A stretch of DNA of 10,645 nucleotides from Megamonas sp. UBA1792. GTDB taxonomy: Bacteria; Bacillota_C; Negativicutes; Selenomonadales; Selenomonadaceae. The stretch lies in contig DCFY01000136.1 of assembly GCA_002315155.1 (NCBI GenBank), positions 1-10,645 of the forward strand, read 5' to 3'. The position numbers and the translations under genes were made by a program. Shown here piece by piece: positions 1 through 6,894 of this stretch (positions are counted from its first letter, which is position 1; every line of letters starts with the position of its first letter). The notes below the pieces were generated by a model. It saw only the letters and a list, made by a program, of their open reading frames with translations. It was not told the origin of the DNA and made no database searches.

Positions 1-107
1 TTATTATCAAAAGTTTCCAGCATTTCTGGCACATAGTCATACCCGTATTTTACATTTTTCTGCCCCAGTAATGTAATATCCTCTATTTCTTTTTTATTTC
101 GTGACAT
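1..107 (-). CDS. queF: NADPH-dependent 7-cyano-7-deazaguanine (preQ0) reductase QueF, N-terminal part, cut by window edge
   Basis: Only the first 35 codons are visible, running off the left edge. They begin MSRNKKEIEDITLLGQ and continue to YGYDYVPEMLETFDN. This matches the N-terminus of short (YkvM-type) QueF, where a charged start leads into a 'xLExxTLLGxQ' stretch and then a 'Y(D/A)PxxLExFxN' stretch. QueF reduces preQ0 to preQ1 with NADPH in the cytoplasm, a step in queuosine synthesis for tRNA wobble position 34. The catalytic Cys and Asp lie outside the window, so identity rests on the N-terminus alone. The ATG at 107-105 is preceded by AGGAG (118-122) with a 10-nt spacer. That SD lies inside the last codons of the upstream PAS-GGDEF-EAL gene, whose stop is 5 nt before this start, so the two are very probably co-transcribed and translationally coupled. 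Confidence 0.85.
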   Translation of the reverse strand, partial: MSRNKKEIEDITLLGQKNVKYGYDYVPEMLETFDN

Positions 108-112
108 ATTAT

Positions 113-1825
113 CTATACTCCTACCTGTAAAATTTCCTTATCTACAATAAATTTTCGAACAAAGTCTTCCTTTGATTCCGGATGACCAAACAAATACCCC
201 TGAATCATATCCGCATTGCATTTATCAGTCAAAAGATGGTATTCTGCCATCTCCTCAACACCTTCGATGCAAACCAGCATACCAACACTATGGCAAAGTT
301 TAACCGTATACTCAACAAGTTGACGATCAAATGTATTCAAAAGAATTTCCTTAACGAAATTCCGATCAATTTTTACAATATTGCAGGACAAGTTTTTTAA
401 ATAACCAAGTGATGAATACCCTGTACCAAAATCATCCATTGCAATGCTAATGCCTTGTTGCCGGAAAAAATCAAACTGTTTATTTACAAAGCTCCAATCC
501 GAAACAATACAGCTTTCTGTAAGCTCCAGAGTAATTGTCTGTGGCTTTATTTCATACTGTGCGATACATTCACAGACAAAATCTTTAAAGGTCCCATCTT
601 TGATCTGTTCATAGGAAACATTCACACTCATCCTGAAATCCGGTATATATTTCTGCCATTCCTTGCATGTCCTGACAGCCTCTTCAAATATCCACTTTCC
701 TACAGGAATAATGATCTTTGTTTCCTCTAATATAGGAATAAACTCCATCGGCGCTACCATCCGCCCTTTTGGATTTTTCCAACGCAATAAAGCTTCTGCC
801 CCAATAATATGACGTTCACAACCAGCTACCTGTGGCTGATAAAAAAGGCTAAAATCCCTGCAGCCATTTTCCACACTGTTTATAAGCGCATCCCTCATGG
901 ATATGGAACGCACCCAGCGATTATAATGTTCCTTAGTAAAAAGGCAGTTTTTATTCTTACCATTGCGCTTTGCCATATCAAGTGCAGCTTCCGCATGCTT
1001 ATGAAGAACAAGATAATCCTTGCCACTCTGCGGATAAAACACCGTCCCGGCTGAAACCGTACAAAAATACATTTTATTATCAATTTCCTGCGGACGCATC
1101 ATACATCGCTGCACACTACAAAAGAACTCTTCTACATCGGATACTGTTGCCCCTGGATATACGATCCCGAATTCATCACCATCAAGCTTGTAGAGCGTAA
1201 ATGCTGTCGGTAAAATATTTTCTATGCGCTGCGCGACATATTTGAGGACCTGATCACCAAAAAAGCGGTTGTACGTTTCATTGACAATTTTAAAATTATC
1301 CAACCCGAATACCATGAGCACGCCGCCCTGGCCTGTAGCACGATATTCATTAAGAGCGATCTTAACAGCATGCTCAAACTGATACTTATTTAAAAGTCCT
1401 GTAATATTATCTGCCTGATTTTTTTGCCCCATACGCGTCATGACACCACCGAAAAAACTGGGTACTTCCTCCGCATCATTTACGACCCTGCCACGACAAC
1501 GTATCCAAACATATTCCCCCCGACGATTCTTTACCCGATACTCCATATCATGCTCACATTTGAGCCCTCTGTGAAGCGCCTCTATATCCCTGACAAACTC
1601 CTCTTTGTCCTCAGGATGTATAAGCCTGCTCCAGCTGAGCACCATTCCCTTAATAATCTCTCCCGACAAGTCAAAATCTGCAATAAGATTTGGTGATAAC
1701 ATCGAAAGATCTTCCTTTAGATCATGGACAAATATATAATTATCACTTGTCCTTTTCAAAACATCAAATAAGAACTTGCTGCGTCGCAGTATACTTCCCG
1801 ACGGAATCCTATAGCGTTGTTTCAT
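113..1825 (-). CDS. Cytosolic PAS-GGDEF-EAL cyclic-di-GMP protein, probably a phosphodiesterase
   Basis: About 570 residues with no signal peptide or membrane segment. Domain order: PAS_3-like sensor (about 27-133, with HPEDKEEF and a final GEYVWIR strand), GGDEF (about 139-295), EAL (about 310-565). The GGDEF signature reads DGDEF (215-219) and no RxxD inhibitory site precedes it, so cyclase activity is doubtful. The EAL domain keeps the residues expected for c-di-GMP hydrolysis: EAL 344-346, N402, E434 (ELTES), D464-D465 (DDFGTGYSS), K485 (KID), E521 (EGVE) and Q542 (QGYLF). Known family role: EAL cleaves c-di-GMP to pGpG, and a degenerate GGDEF can act as a GTP-binding regulatory part. The longest in-frame start is at 1834, but AGGG (1835-1838) touches that ATG and sits 9 nt before the ATG at 1825, so I chose the latter. 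queF follows directly. What ligand the PAS domain senses cannot be read. Confidence 0.9.
   Translation of the reverse strand: MKQRYRIPSGSILRRSKFLFDVLKRTSDNYIFVHDLKEDLSMLSPNLIADFDLSGEIIKGMVLSWSRLIHPEDKEEFVRDIEALHRGLKCEHDMEYRVKNRRGEYVWIRCRGRVVNDAEEVPSFFGGVMTRMGQKNQADNITGLLNKYQFEHAVKIALNEYRATGQGGVLMVFGLDNFKIVNETYNRFFGDQVLKYVAQRIENILPTAFTLYKLDGDEFGIVYPGATVSDVEEFFCSVQRCMMRPQEIDNKMYFCTVSAGTVFYPQSGKDYLVLHKHAEAALDMAKRNGKNKNCLFTKEHYNRWVRSISMRDALINSVENGCRDFSLFYQPQVAGCERHIIGAEALLRWKNPKGRMVAPMEFIPILEETKIIIPVGKWIFEEAVRTCKEWQKYIPDFRMSVNVSYEQIKDGTFKDFVCECIAQYEIKPQTITLELTESCIVSDWSFVNKQFDFFRQQGISIAMDDFGTGYSSLGYLKNLSCNIVKIDRNFVKEILLNTFDRQLVEYTVKLCHSVGMLVCIEGVEEMAEYHLLTDKCNADMIQGYLFGHPESKEDFVRKFIVDKEILQVGV
118..122 (-). 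promoter_or_regulatory. Shine-Dalgarno of queF embedded in the end of the upstream gene
   Basis: AGGAG on the minus strand, formed by the final Val-Gly-Val codons of the PAS-GGDEF-EAL gene just before its TAG stop. The spacer to the queF ATG is 10 nt. Ribosomes ending the first gene stop on top of this site, which favours coupling. Confidence 0.75.
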
Positions 1826-1875
1826 GATCGTCATCCCTATTTTAAATTTTATTTCATCCTATATTGGCGTGCCTT

Positions 1876-1881
1876 ATTATA
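1876..1881 (-). promoter_or_regulatory. Candidate -10 box for the GGDEF-EAL/queF unit
   Basis: A perfect TATAAT on the minus strand, placing transcription start about 44 nt before the chosen start codon. No good -35 box lies 16-18 nt upstream, so this is a tentative assignment. TTTGTATAAT is close to, but not, an extended -10. Confidence 0.35.
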
Positions 1882-2050
1882 CAAACTCCTATATTAATAA
1901 TATACAAAAACAACAATTAATTCAATAGACAAATAGACATGCTTTCTTAGTAAATAGGCTCCTATTATTTGCAAATCCACACAATCTTATCAAAAGAATA
2001 TACAAAATCGCAAACTGACGTTCTATGATCAATTGTACTGAATCTGCTCC

Positions 2051-2077
2051 AAAAAAAAGACCGCCCTTAAGGCAGTC
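2051..2077 (-). terminator. Rho-independent terminator of the pectin operon
   Basis: Minus-strand stem GACTGCC/GGCGGTC (7 pairs, one G-T wobble) with a short TTAAG loop, followed by eight T residues (2051-2058). It lies about 217 nt past the GH105 stop codon and before the promoter of the GGDEF-EAL gene, separating the two units. Confidence 0.85.
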
Positions 2078-2179
2078 CCTACATACTATATTCTACAGCA
2101 GCTGCTGCACATTTTTTGATACTTGTATATTGGTTTTCTCATACCCATACAGTTTTTCTATTTGCATATCTTTTGACAT

Positions 2180-2230
2180 TTTAAATTATAAACGCTCTTT
2201 TTTTGCAGTAAGCAAATTTTATAATTTAAA
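2180..2230. repeat. AT-only 13-bp perfect inverted repeat in the pectin operon 3' UTR
   Basis: TTTAAATTATAAA (2180-2192) is exactly the reverse complement of TTTATAATTTAAA (2218-2230). Inside the 25-nt gap, TTTGC (2202-2206) can pair with GCAAA (2212-2216), so the whole block can fold as a two-part hairpin. It sits between the GH105 stop and the real terminator. It may be an mRNA 3' structure or a protein-binding site; the sequence does not decide. Confidence 0.6.
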
Positions 2231-2293
2231 CAATCCAATACCAGAAAATTTCTAGTACGTTTGAAGCCAATTCATGCACAGATAAATTTTGCT

Positions 2294-3400
2294 TTACTGC
2301 CTAATTCCTTCATATTCTGCAGCTGCCAAGATGAATGGACCGATACCTTTAGGTTCATTGCAAACAATTGGTTCGCTGATATAGTATGCATAGGAGCCAT
2401 CTCTTTCGCCATAAGCAGAGGTTGGCTTACCACCAAGACCGGCTACAAAGCATATTTTATTAAGATTAATCGTCCCCTGCGGTGTTGCAAGGATAAATTC
2501 CTCGAGAAGACCTTCATAAGATTTTTTCGCAAAACCACGCATTGCTTCTGGAAGATAGCCAAGGCGTACACCTTTAAAAAGAGCATAGGCAATCATCGAC
2601 GAACCAGAGGCTTCGACATAATTTCCCTTGCGAGTACCACAGTCAAGTACCTGATACCAGACATGAGATTTTGGACTGGCAACCTTGATAAGTGCCTGTA
2701 TCGTATCGTTGAAAATTTGCAGAATTTCTCTTCTATACGTATTCTCTGGTGGCAGTTGTTCGAGTGTGTCAACAAGAGCCATGACAAACCATCCCATTGA
2801 GCGACTCCAAAAGTGCTTGGATAACCCTGTCACCTTATCGGCCCACGGTTGTTCTCTTGCATCATCATAGGCATGATAAAGAAGACCCGTTTTGGGATCA
2901 AGCGTATGCTTACGGGCAATAATAAATTGCTTGGCAATGTCGTCATACTCTGCCTTGTCACCAAACACGCTAACGTATTTTGCATAGAACGTTGCACCCA
3001 TATAGAGACCATCAAGCCAGATCTGTTCCGGGTAGATTTCCTTATGCCAGAATACGCCTTCCTTCGTCCTCGGATGCTTCGCAATCTGGCTGCGCAGAAG
3101 CTGAAGTGCCAGCTTATACTTTTTTTCATGTGTCTGTTCGTAGATGGTCAATAATATCTTCCCATTATTCAAATGATCGATGTTATACTCATCTACACGA
3201 TAGCCGCGAATTGAACCATCATCCTGAATAAATGTATCCATACACGCTTTAATATAATCAAAGTATTTTTGTTCTTTTGTCTGTTTCCACACTTCAGCTA
3301 TACCATCAAGTGTAAGTCCAAATTCATAAGCCCAATAGCTTGTCAGGTCTGTTTTGCGGGCAATGACGGAATCTGCCATCCATTTTGCATAGTTTTTCAT
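2294..3400 (-). CDS. GH105 unsaturated rhamnogalacturonyl hydrolase (YteR-type)
   Basis: A 368-residue cytoplasmic enzyme (YteR is 373) predicted to hydrate and release the unsaturated galacturonic acid from the non-reducing end of rhamnogalacturonan fragments produced by lyases. Residues I remember as active-site in Bacillus subtilis YteR (D88, H132, D143, H189, W211, R213, W217) all have identical counterparts at a constant offset of 13: D75 (NIDHLNNGK), H119, D130 (QIWLDG), H176, W198, R200 and W204 (HFWSRSMGW). The conserved ASGSSM and RDGSYAYYISEPIV blocks are also present. There is no signal peptide (start MKNYAKWMADSVI), so it acts on imported oligosaccharides. An AGG-containing SD lies 9 nt before the ATG. 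It is the third gene of the GH28-symporter-GH105 operon, preceded by a long hairpin in the intergenic gap. Confidence 0.93.
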   Translation of the reverse strand: MKNYAKWMADSVIARKTDLTSYWAYEFGLTLDGIAEVWKQTKEQKYFDYIKACMDTFIQDDGSIRGYRVDEYNIDHLNNGKILLTIYEQTHEKKYKLALQLLRSQIAKHPRTKEGVFWHKEIYPEQIWLDGLYMGATFYAKYVSVFGDKAEYDDIAKQFIIARKHTLDPKTGLLYHAYDDAREQPWADKVTGLSKHFWSRSMGWFVMALVDTLEQLPPENTYRREILQIFNDTIQALIKVASPKSHVWYQVLDCGTRKGNYVEASGSSMIAYALFKGVRLGYLPEAMRGFAKKSYEGLLEEFILATPQGTINLNKICFVAGLGGKPTSAYGERDGSYAYYISEPIVCNEPKGIGPFILAAAEYEGIRQ

Positions 3401-3440
3401 AAAAGTATACCTCGTTTCTTTTACCAGTTTTCTGCTTTAC

Positions 3441-3483
3441 CTGAATTCAGCAGGAGTTATTTGATGCTCCTGCTGAATTTCAG
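3441..3483 (-). other. Intercistronic stem-loop between symporter and GH105 genes
   Basis: A 13-bp perfect stem (3444-3456 with 3467-3479), one bulged T (3480), three more pairs (3441-3443 with 3481-3483) and a 10-nt loop. There is no T-tract after it on either strand, so it is not a normal intrinsic terminator. In an operon, such a structure most likely marks an RNA processing or stability element setting different mRNA levels for the genes on either side (inference). Confidence 0.7.
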
Positions 3484-3498
3484 ATACCTATTGATTTT

Positions 3499-5025
3499 TC
3501 ACACTACAATTTCTTTTTTCTTTTCATGGTAGAGCAGATCATTGTGTCCAAAACATTTTTCATATTTCCAACCAGTAAGATCTTCAACCGCTGCTTTTGT
3601 TTCTGGTGTTACATCAGCCATACTTCCACCATCTTTAATTCTATGAACTTCATCAACAAGAAGTTTATGTGTTTCTTTCGTAAGTTTAAGATTACGTGAG
3701 ATAAGCCATATAACCACGCAGAGAACAATTGGTACAGCGATCGTCATGACAAGGATACCGTCAATAGCACTTGCCGTCTGTGCCCCAGCACCTTTTTCAA
3801 AACCAAAATAAGCAAGACCAACACCAAGGAGAAAACCTTCTGCTGCAGATGCTACTTTGGAAAGAAGACCATTTACTCCGGTGAAGATACCTTCACGTCT
3901 TTCCATTGTTACAGCTTCATCAATATCTGCCATGAATGGAAGCTGGAATACCGGTATATAATCCGCACCAGCTTTACCAACATTGTTAATAATCGCAAGA
4001 ACCGTAAGCCATACGATGACCATGTTTTCTTCCATTCCAATTTTTCCCTGGAAAAGCACAAAGTAGCCAACCAACGACAGTGTTACAATAATACCAACGA
4101 CCTTAAAAGCTGCAGGACCGCCATATTTGTAACATAACGCAATAAATACTGCCAGTGCAATAAAGGAAACCAACGTTGCAAAGCTTGTGATAACGGACGT
4201 TGCGCTCTTTGACAACATAAGCGCATAGATTACATAGTAAGTAAATACACCGGCTGCAAGATTTTTATAAATACCAATTAAAAGCATCATTCCTGAATGA
4301 ATGCGAAATGCACGAATTTTCATACTAGCAAAGATATCATTAAACATTTTAACAACAACATGATGGATGCTTCCCATCTTTTCAGCATAAACGATATCTT
4401 CAGGAGCTCTTTCAAAAGTAAGAAAATATACTGCAACGAGAGAAATAGCCGTTATGATTGCATAAGATAAGCCTGTATAGAAATAGGCATCAACAGAGCC
4501 TTCACCGAGCAGCTGGAAAAAAGCTGCAGGAAAAAGAAGAGCAATCGTGCTGGCAAATGTACCGCAATACTGTTTTGCCGACACAAGTTTCGTTTTTTCA
4601 GAAGCAATCTGTGTCATTTCAGCTGGAAGCGTTGGTCCAGGAACAATTACCATTGTAAATACCATTTCATAAAGTATATTTGCAATGAGATAAAATGTAA
4701 ACGTATGACCAGAAAGCCAGAGCATCGGATATGTGATAAGCACTCCCGGAATCCCCAGCATAATAAAGAAATGCCGTCTTCCAAACTTCTTGCCAAGCCA
4801 TGTTCGCCCAAAGTTATCACTGATATAGCCCATAATCGGATTACCTAGTGCATCAAGAAGGCGGGCAATTGTAAAGATAAGACCGGCCTGTATCGGGCTA
4901 ATACCGCAAACAGCTGTATAGAACAACATCAAAAATGCCGATGATAACGCCTGTGTCCCACCGCCAAGAAAGTTCAAACAAGCATACCCCAGTACGTTCC
5001 ACCATGTGACTTTTCTCGTTTTCAT
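3499..5025 (-). CDS. GPH (MelB-like) family sugar:cation symporter, probable pectin-oligosaccharide importer
   Basis: A 508-residue inner-membrane protein of alternating hydrophobic segments, consistent with the 12-helix MFS/GPH fold (MFS_2). The helix II signature reads ARLLDALGNPIMG (54-66), matching ARIWDAINDPIMG of Escherichia coli MelB. The first cation-site Asp (MelB D55) is kept as D58, but the second (MelB D59) is N62. A basic GRTWLGKKFGRR loop (73-84) follows. The C-terminus is a cytosolic tail of about 60 residues containing GGSMADVTPETK and LTGWKYE, which I associate with GPH members of gut Bacillota. The position between GH28 and GH105 genes suggests uptake of galacturonide or rhamnogalacturonide oligomers; the substrate is inferred from context only. 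GAGGAG lies just before the ATG, and the gap from the GH28 gene is 59 bp. Confidence 0.88.
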   Translation of the reverse strand: MKTRKVTWWNVLGYACLNFLGGGTQALSSAFLMLFYTAVCGISPIQAGLIFTIARLLDALGNPIMGYISDNFGRTWLGKKFGRRHFFIMLGIPGVLITYPMLWLSGHTFTFYLIANILYEMVFTMVIVPGPTLPAEMTQIASEKTKLVSAKQYCGTFASTIALLFPAAFFQLLGEGSVDAYFYTGLSYAIITAISLVAVYFLTFERAPEDIVYAEKMGSIHHVVVKMFNDIFASMKIRAFRIHSGMMLLIGIYKNLAAGVFTYYVIYALMLSKSATSVITSFATLVSFIALAVFIALCYKYGGPAAFKVVGIIVTLSLVGYFVLFQGKIGMEENMVIVWLTVLAIINNVGKAGADYIPVFQLPFMADIDEAVTMERREGIFTGVNGLLSKVASAAEGFLLGVGLAYFGFEKGAGAQTASAIDGILVMTIAVPIVLCVVIWLISRNLKLTKETHKLLVDEVHRIKDGGSMADVTPETKAAVEDLTGWKYEKCFGHNDLLYHEKKKEIVV

Positions 5026-5084
5026 ATTTTTCTCTCCTCTAAAATTTATATTATTTTTTGTTTATAATGCTCTAATATTTTATT

Positions 5085-6596
5085 TTATTTCTGCAATGCA
5101 ATTTCTTCGCCCTGCGGTATATCACCGACATTAAACAGACAATCGCCCTGAACAATCCCATTTAAAGATACATTTTGGAATGACAAGTCTTTGACATTCT
5201 GAAATATTGCCCGGCCCTTGACACCACAAAGAACCATATCCTTGAACGTAATATTTTCAATGGGAGCATCGGTAAACCCTTTGAGATAAAACGCATACTT
5301 CGCGTCGATACTGCCGCCTTCAATTGTCTTGAAGTTCTCCACTGTAATGTTTCTGAGTCGTGGCAGATAATCACCTTTTCTTCCTTCTTCATAGAAGAAA
5401 TCTGCATACACGACAGCAACCCTCGATTTATTGACACGACTGTTCCGCACATAAATGTTTTCAAGCTGGCCACCACGCTGTGCATTCGTCTTGAAACGAA
5501 TTGGATAATCCAAATTTGGACTATCAAAATAGTTGCCCTCAGCAAATATATTTCTCACCCCACCCGATATTTCACTGCCAATCGTAATACCTCCGTGTCC
5601 ATTGGCAAATTGGTTTTTGCGAATAACAACATTTTCTGTTGGCACATGAATGCGGCGGCCATCATTATTACGACCTGACTTTATTGCAATACAGTCATCC
5701 CCTGTAAGAAAAAAACATGATTCAATAAGTACATCCTTTGATGATTCCGGATCAATACCATCGTTATTGTAGAGATCCGTTTCAATATGAATGCCGCGAA
5801 CACATACATTTTCACAAAGCACCGGATTAATTTCCCAAAATGGTGAATTAATGATATGGACATTCTCTATACGAATATTTCTCGATGCATACGGCTGAAT
5901 AAACGGTGGGCGCAATGTTGATACCTGATCATCAAAGACCCGTTCGGTTACCGGCGTTCCTTCTTCCCCAAGAGCAAACAGCCGTCCACGCTCGATCTGC
6001 TGATCTGCTTCACCAAAATAACCAAATTTCCATGGCATCCAGTTAAACTCATCTGCTGCACCATCAAGTGTACCGTTTCCTGTAATCGCAATGTTTTCTA
6101 CATGATTGGCATAAATAAATGGTGAAAAGTTCATACACTCGACACCTTCCCAACGACTAAACTTTATAGGATAAAATTCATTACTCTTCGTTCGTATAAA
6201 CTTCAAGACCGCATGATCGGCAAGATGAATCTCAACATTTGATTTCATCTCGATAGCCCCTGTATAGTAAATGCCATCTGGTATAAAAACAACTCCACCA
6301 CCAGCTTCGCAAGCATCTTCGATTGCTGCACGAATCGCATCACCGTAAAACTTTACAGTTTTCCTTTTGTGGATAAGTTTTTTACTCTGATAGACCTTAT
6401 CTTTTTTCAGTGCAGCCTTAGTTCCCTGATAAGGACCATCCGGATGTACCAGATATGTTTCCTTAACATTATGGACAAGTCTTTCATAGCGCAGCATAGT
6501 AATATCATATATGCTAAAAAATTTTCGTGCCTGCGTTGCCCTCTCAACTTTCCTGACAATACTCTCATAAAATTTTTCATCCCACATGAACTGCAT
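5085..6596 (-). CDS. GH28 polygalacturonase-family glycoside hydrolase, cytoplasmic
   Basis: A 503-residue right-handed beta-helix enzyme hydrolysing alpha-1,4-galacturonosyl (or rhamnogalacturonan) bonds by inversion. All four GH28 signatures are present: NNDGID (277-282, the NTD motif), GDD (299-301, catalytic Asp pair), GHG (333-335) and RFK (367-369, the RIK motif). A Pro/Gly-rich 'GGGVVFIPDGIYYTG' strand (99-113) and repeated 'NIxIxNxxI' rungs precede and follow them. The N-terminus (MQFMWDEKFYESIVRKVE) is charged, with no signal peptide, so the enzyme should work inside the cell on imported oligomers, most likely in exo fashion (inference). GTGAGG lies 7 nt before the first ATG, which decides the start over the Met at codon 4. 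It is first in the operon, about 90 nt downstream of the predicted transcription start and operator. Exact linkage specificity cannot be read. Confidence 0.93.
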   Translation of the reverse strand: MQFMWDEKFYESIVRKVERATQARKFFSIYDITMLRYERLVHNVKETYLVHPDGPYQGTKAALKKDKVYQSKKLIHKRKTVKFYGDAIRAAIEDACEAGGGVVFIPDGIYYTGAIEMKSNVEIHLADHAVLKFIRTKSNEFYPIKFSRWEGVECMNFSPFIYANHVENIAITGNGTLDGAADEFNWMPWKFGYFGEADQQIERGRLFALGEEGTPVTERVFDDQVSTLRPPFIQPYASRNIRIENVHIINSPFWEINPVLCENVCVRGIHIETDLYNNDGIDPESSKDVLIESCFFLTGDDCIAIKSGRNNDGRRIHVPTENVVIRKNQFANGHGGITIGSEISGGVRNIFAEGNYFDSPNLDYPIRFKTNAQRGGQLENIYVRNSRVNKSRVAVVYADFFYEEGRKGDYLPRLRNITVENFKTIEGGSIDAKYAFYLKGFTDAPIENITFKDMVLCGVKGRAIFQNVKDLSFQNVSLNGIVQGDCLFNVGDIPQGEEIALQK

Positions 6597-6674
6597 TGCA
6601 TTGCCTCACTTTCTGCAATAATCTATTACAAATAAATATTCACAAATTTTACTGTATTCAAATGTTATTTATTC

Positions 6675-6688
6675 TGTAACCGCTTACA
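6675..6688 (-). promoter_or_regulatory. cre-like / LacI-family operator upstream of the pectin operon
   Basis: TGTAACCGCTTACA matches the Bacillus CcpA consensus TGTAANCGNTNACA at every fixed position and reads the same way on both strands. It is 79-92 nt before the GH28 start codon and lies at or just downstream of the predicted transcription start. That is a typical repressor position, so binding of CcpA or a pathway-specific LacI-family regulator would block the operon. No regulator gene is in the window, so which protein binds is unknown. Confidence 0.75.
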
Positions 6689-6694
6689 GTATTA

Positions 6695-6703
6695 ATTGTA
6701 TCA
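6695..6703 (-). promoter_or_regulatory. Candidate extended -10 promoter of the pectin operon
   Basis: TGATACAAT on the minus strand fits the extended -10 form TGnTAnAAT with one change from TATAAT. The -35 region is poor, which an extended -10 can tolerate. Transcription would begin near 6688, inside the cre-like site, giving a leader of about 90 nt. Confidence 0.5.
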
Positions 6704-6759
6704 TTTTATAAATATCATTTATATACAAGATCTTTAGTTTTTCTTACATATTTTATAGC

Positions 6760-6806
6760 AAAAAACTGCTGTACAAAACTGAAATTATCAGTTTTGTACA
6801 GCAGTT
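6760..6806 (-). terminator. Perfect 19-bp terminator hairpin ending the tcdA-gpsA unit, possibly bidirectional
   Basis: The arms 6764-6782 and 6788-6806 are exact reverse complements with a 5-nt AATTA loop. On the minus strand the stem runs into six T residues, giving an intrinsic terminator between gpsA and the pectin operon promoter. On the plus strand the stem is followed by GTG and seven T residues, so it could also stop transcription from the other side. Confidence 0.85.
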
Positions 6807-6894
6807 GTGTTTTTTTATAATTTCATCAAGTATGGCATCATTCCATATTTTATATACTCTCTCCATATACCTATTTCTCCTGGATTTTGTCAGC

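Larger units (their letters stand above)
1826..2293. other. Intergenic region between pectin operon and GGDEF-EAL gene
   Basis: No convincing gene. On the minus strand it holds the pectin operon 3' UTR with an AT-rich inverted repeat (2180-2230) and a terminator (2051-2077), then the promoter area of the next gene. Small features in that promoter area are a tandem copy of AATAGACA (1924-1931 and 1932-1939) and a short palindrome AATAGG-CT-CCTATT (1953-1966). The palindrome could be an operator, but nothing else supports this. Plus-strand reading frames here show no family resemblance. Confidence 0.6.

Noticed and set aside
809..1054. Plus-strand open frames opposite the PAS-GGDEF-EAL gene (also near 182-730 and 1424-1696)
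   Set aside because: They lie wholly antisense to a gene with clear domains, show no family resemblance and have low-complexity composition.
1826..2040. preQ1 riboswitch upstream of the operon containing queF
   Set aside because: I looked for the short GC stem followed by an A-rich tail of preQ1-I and found nothing like it, and queF is second in the operon.
2025..2255. Plus-strand 76-codon frame in the 3' UTR region
   Set aside because: It crosses the terminator and the AT-rich inverted repeat, has no clear SD and reads as Ser/Phe/Tyr-rich low-complexity sequence.
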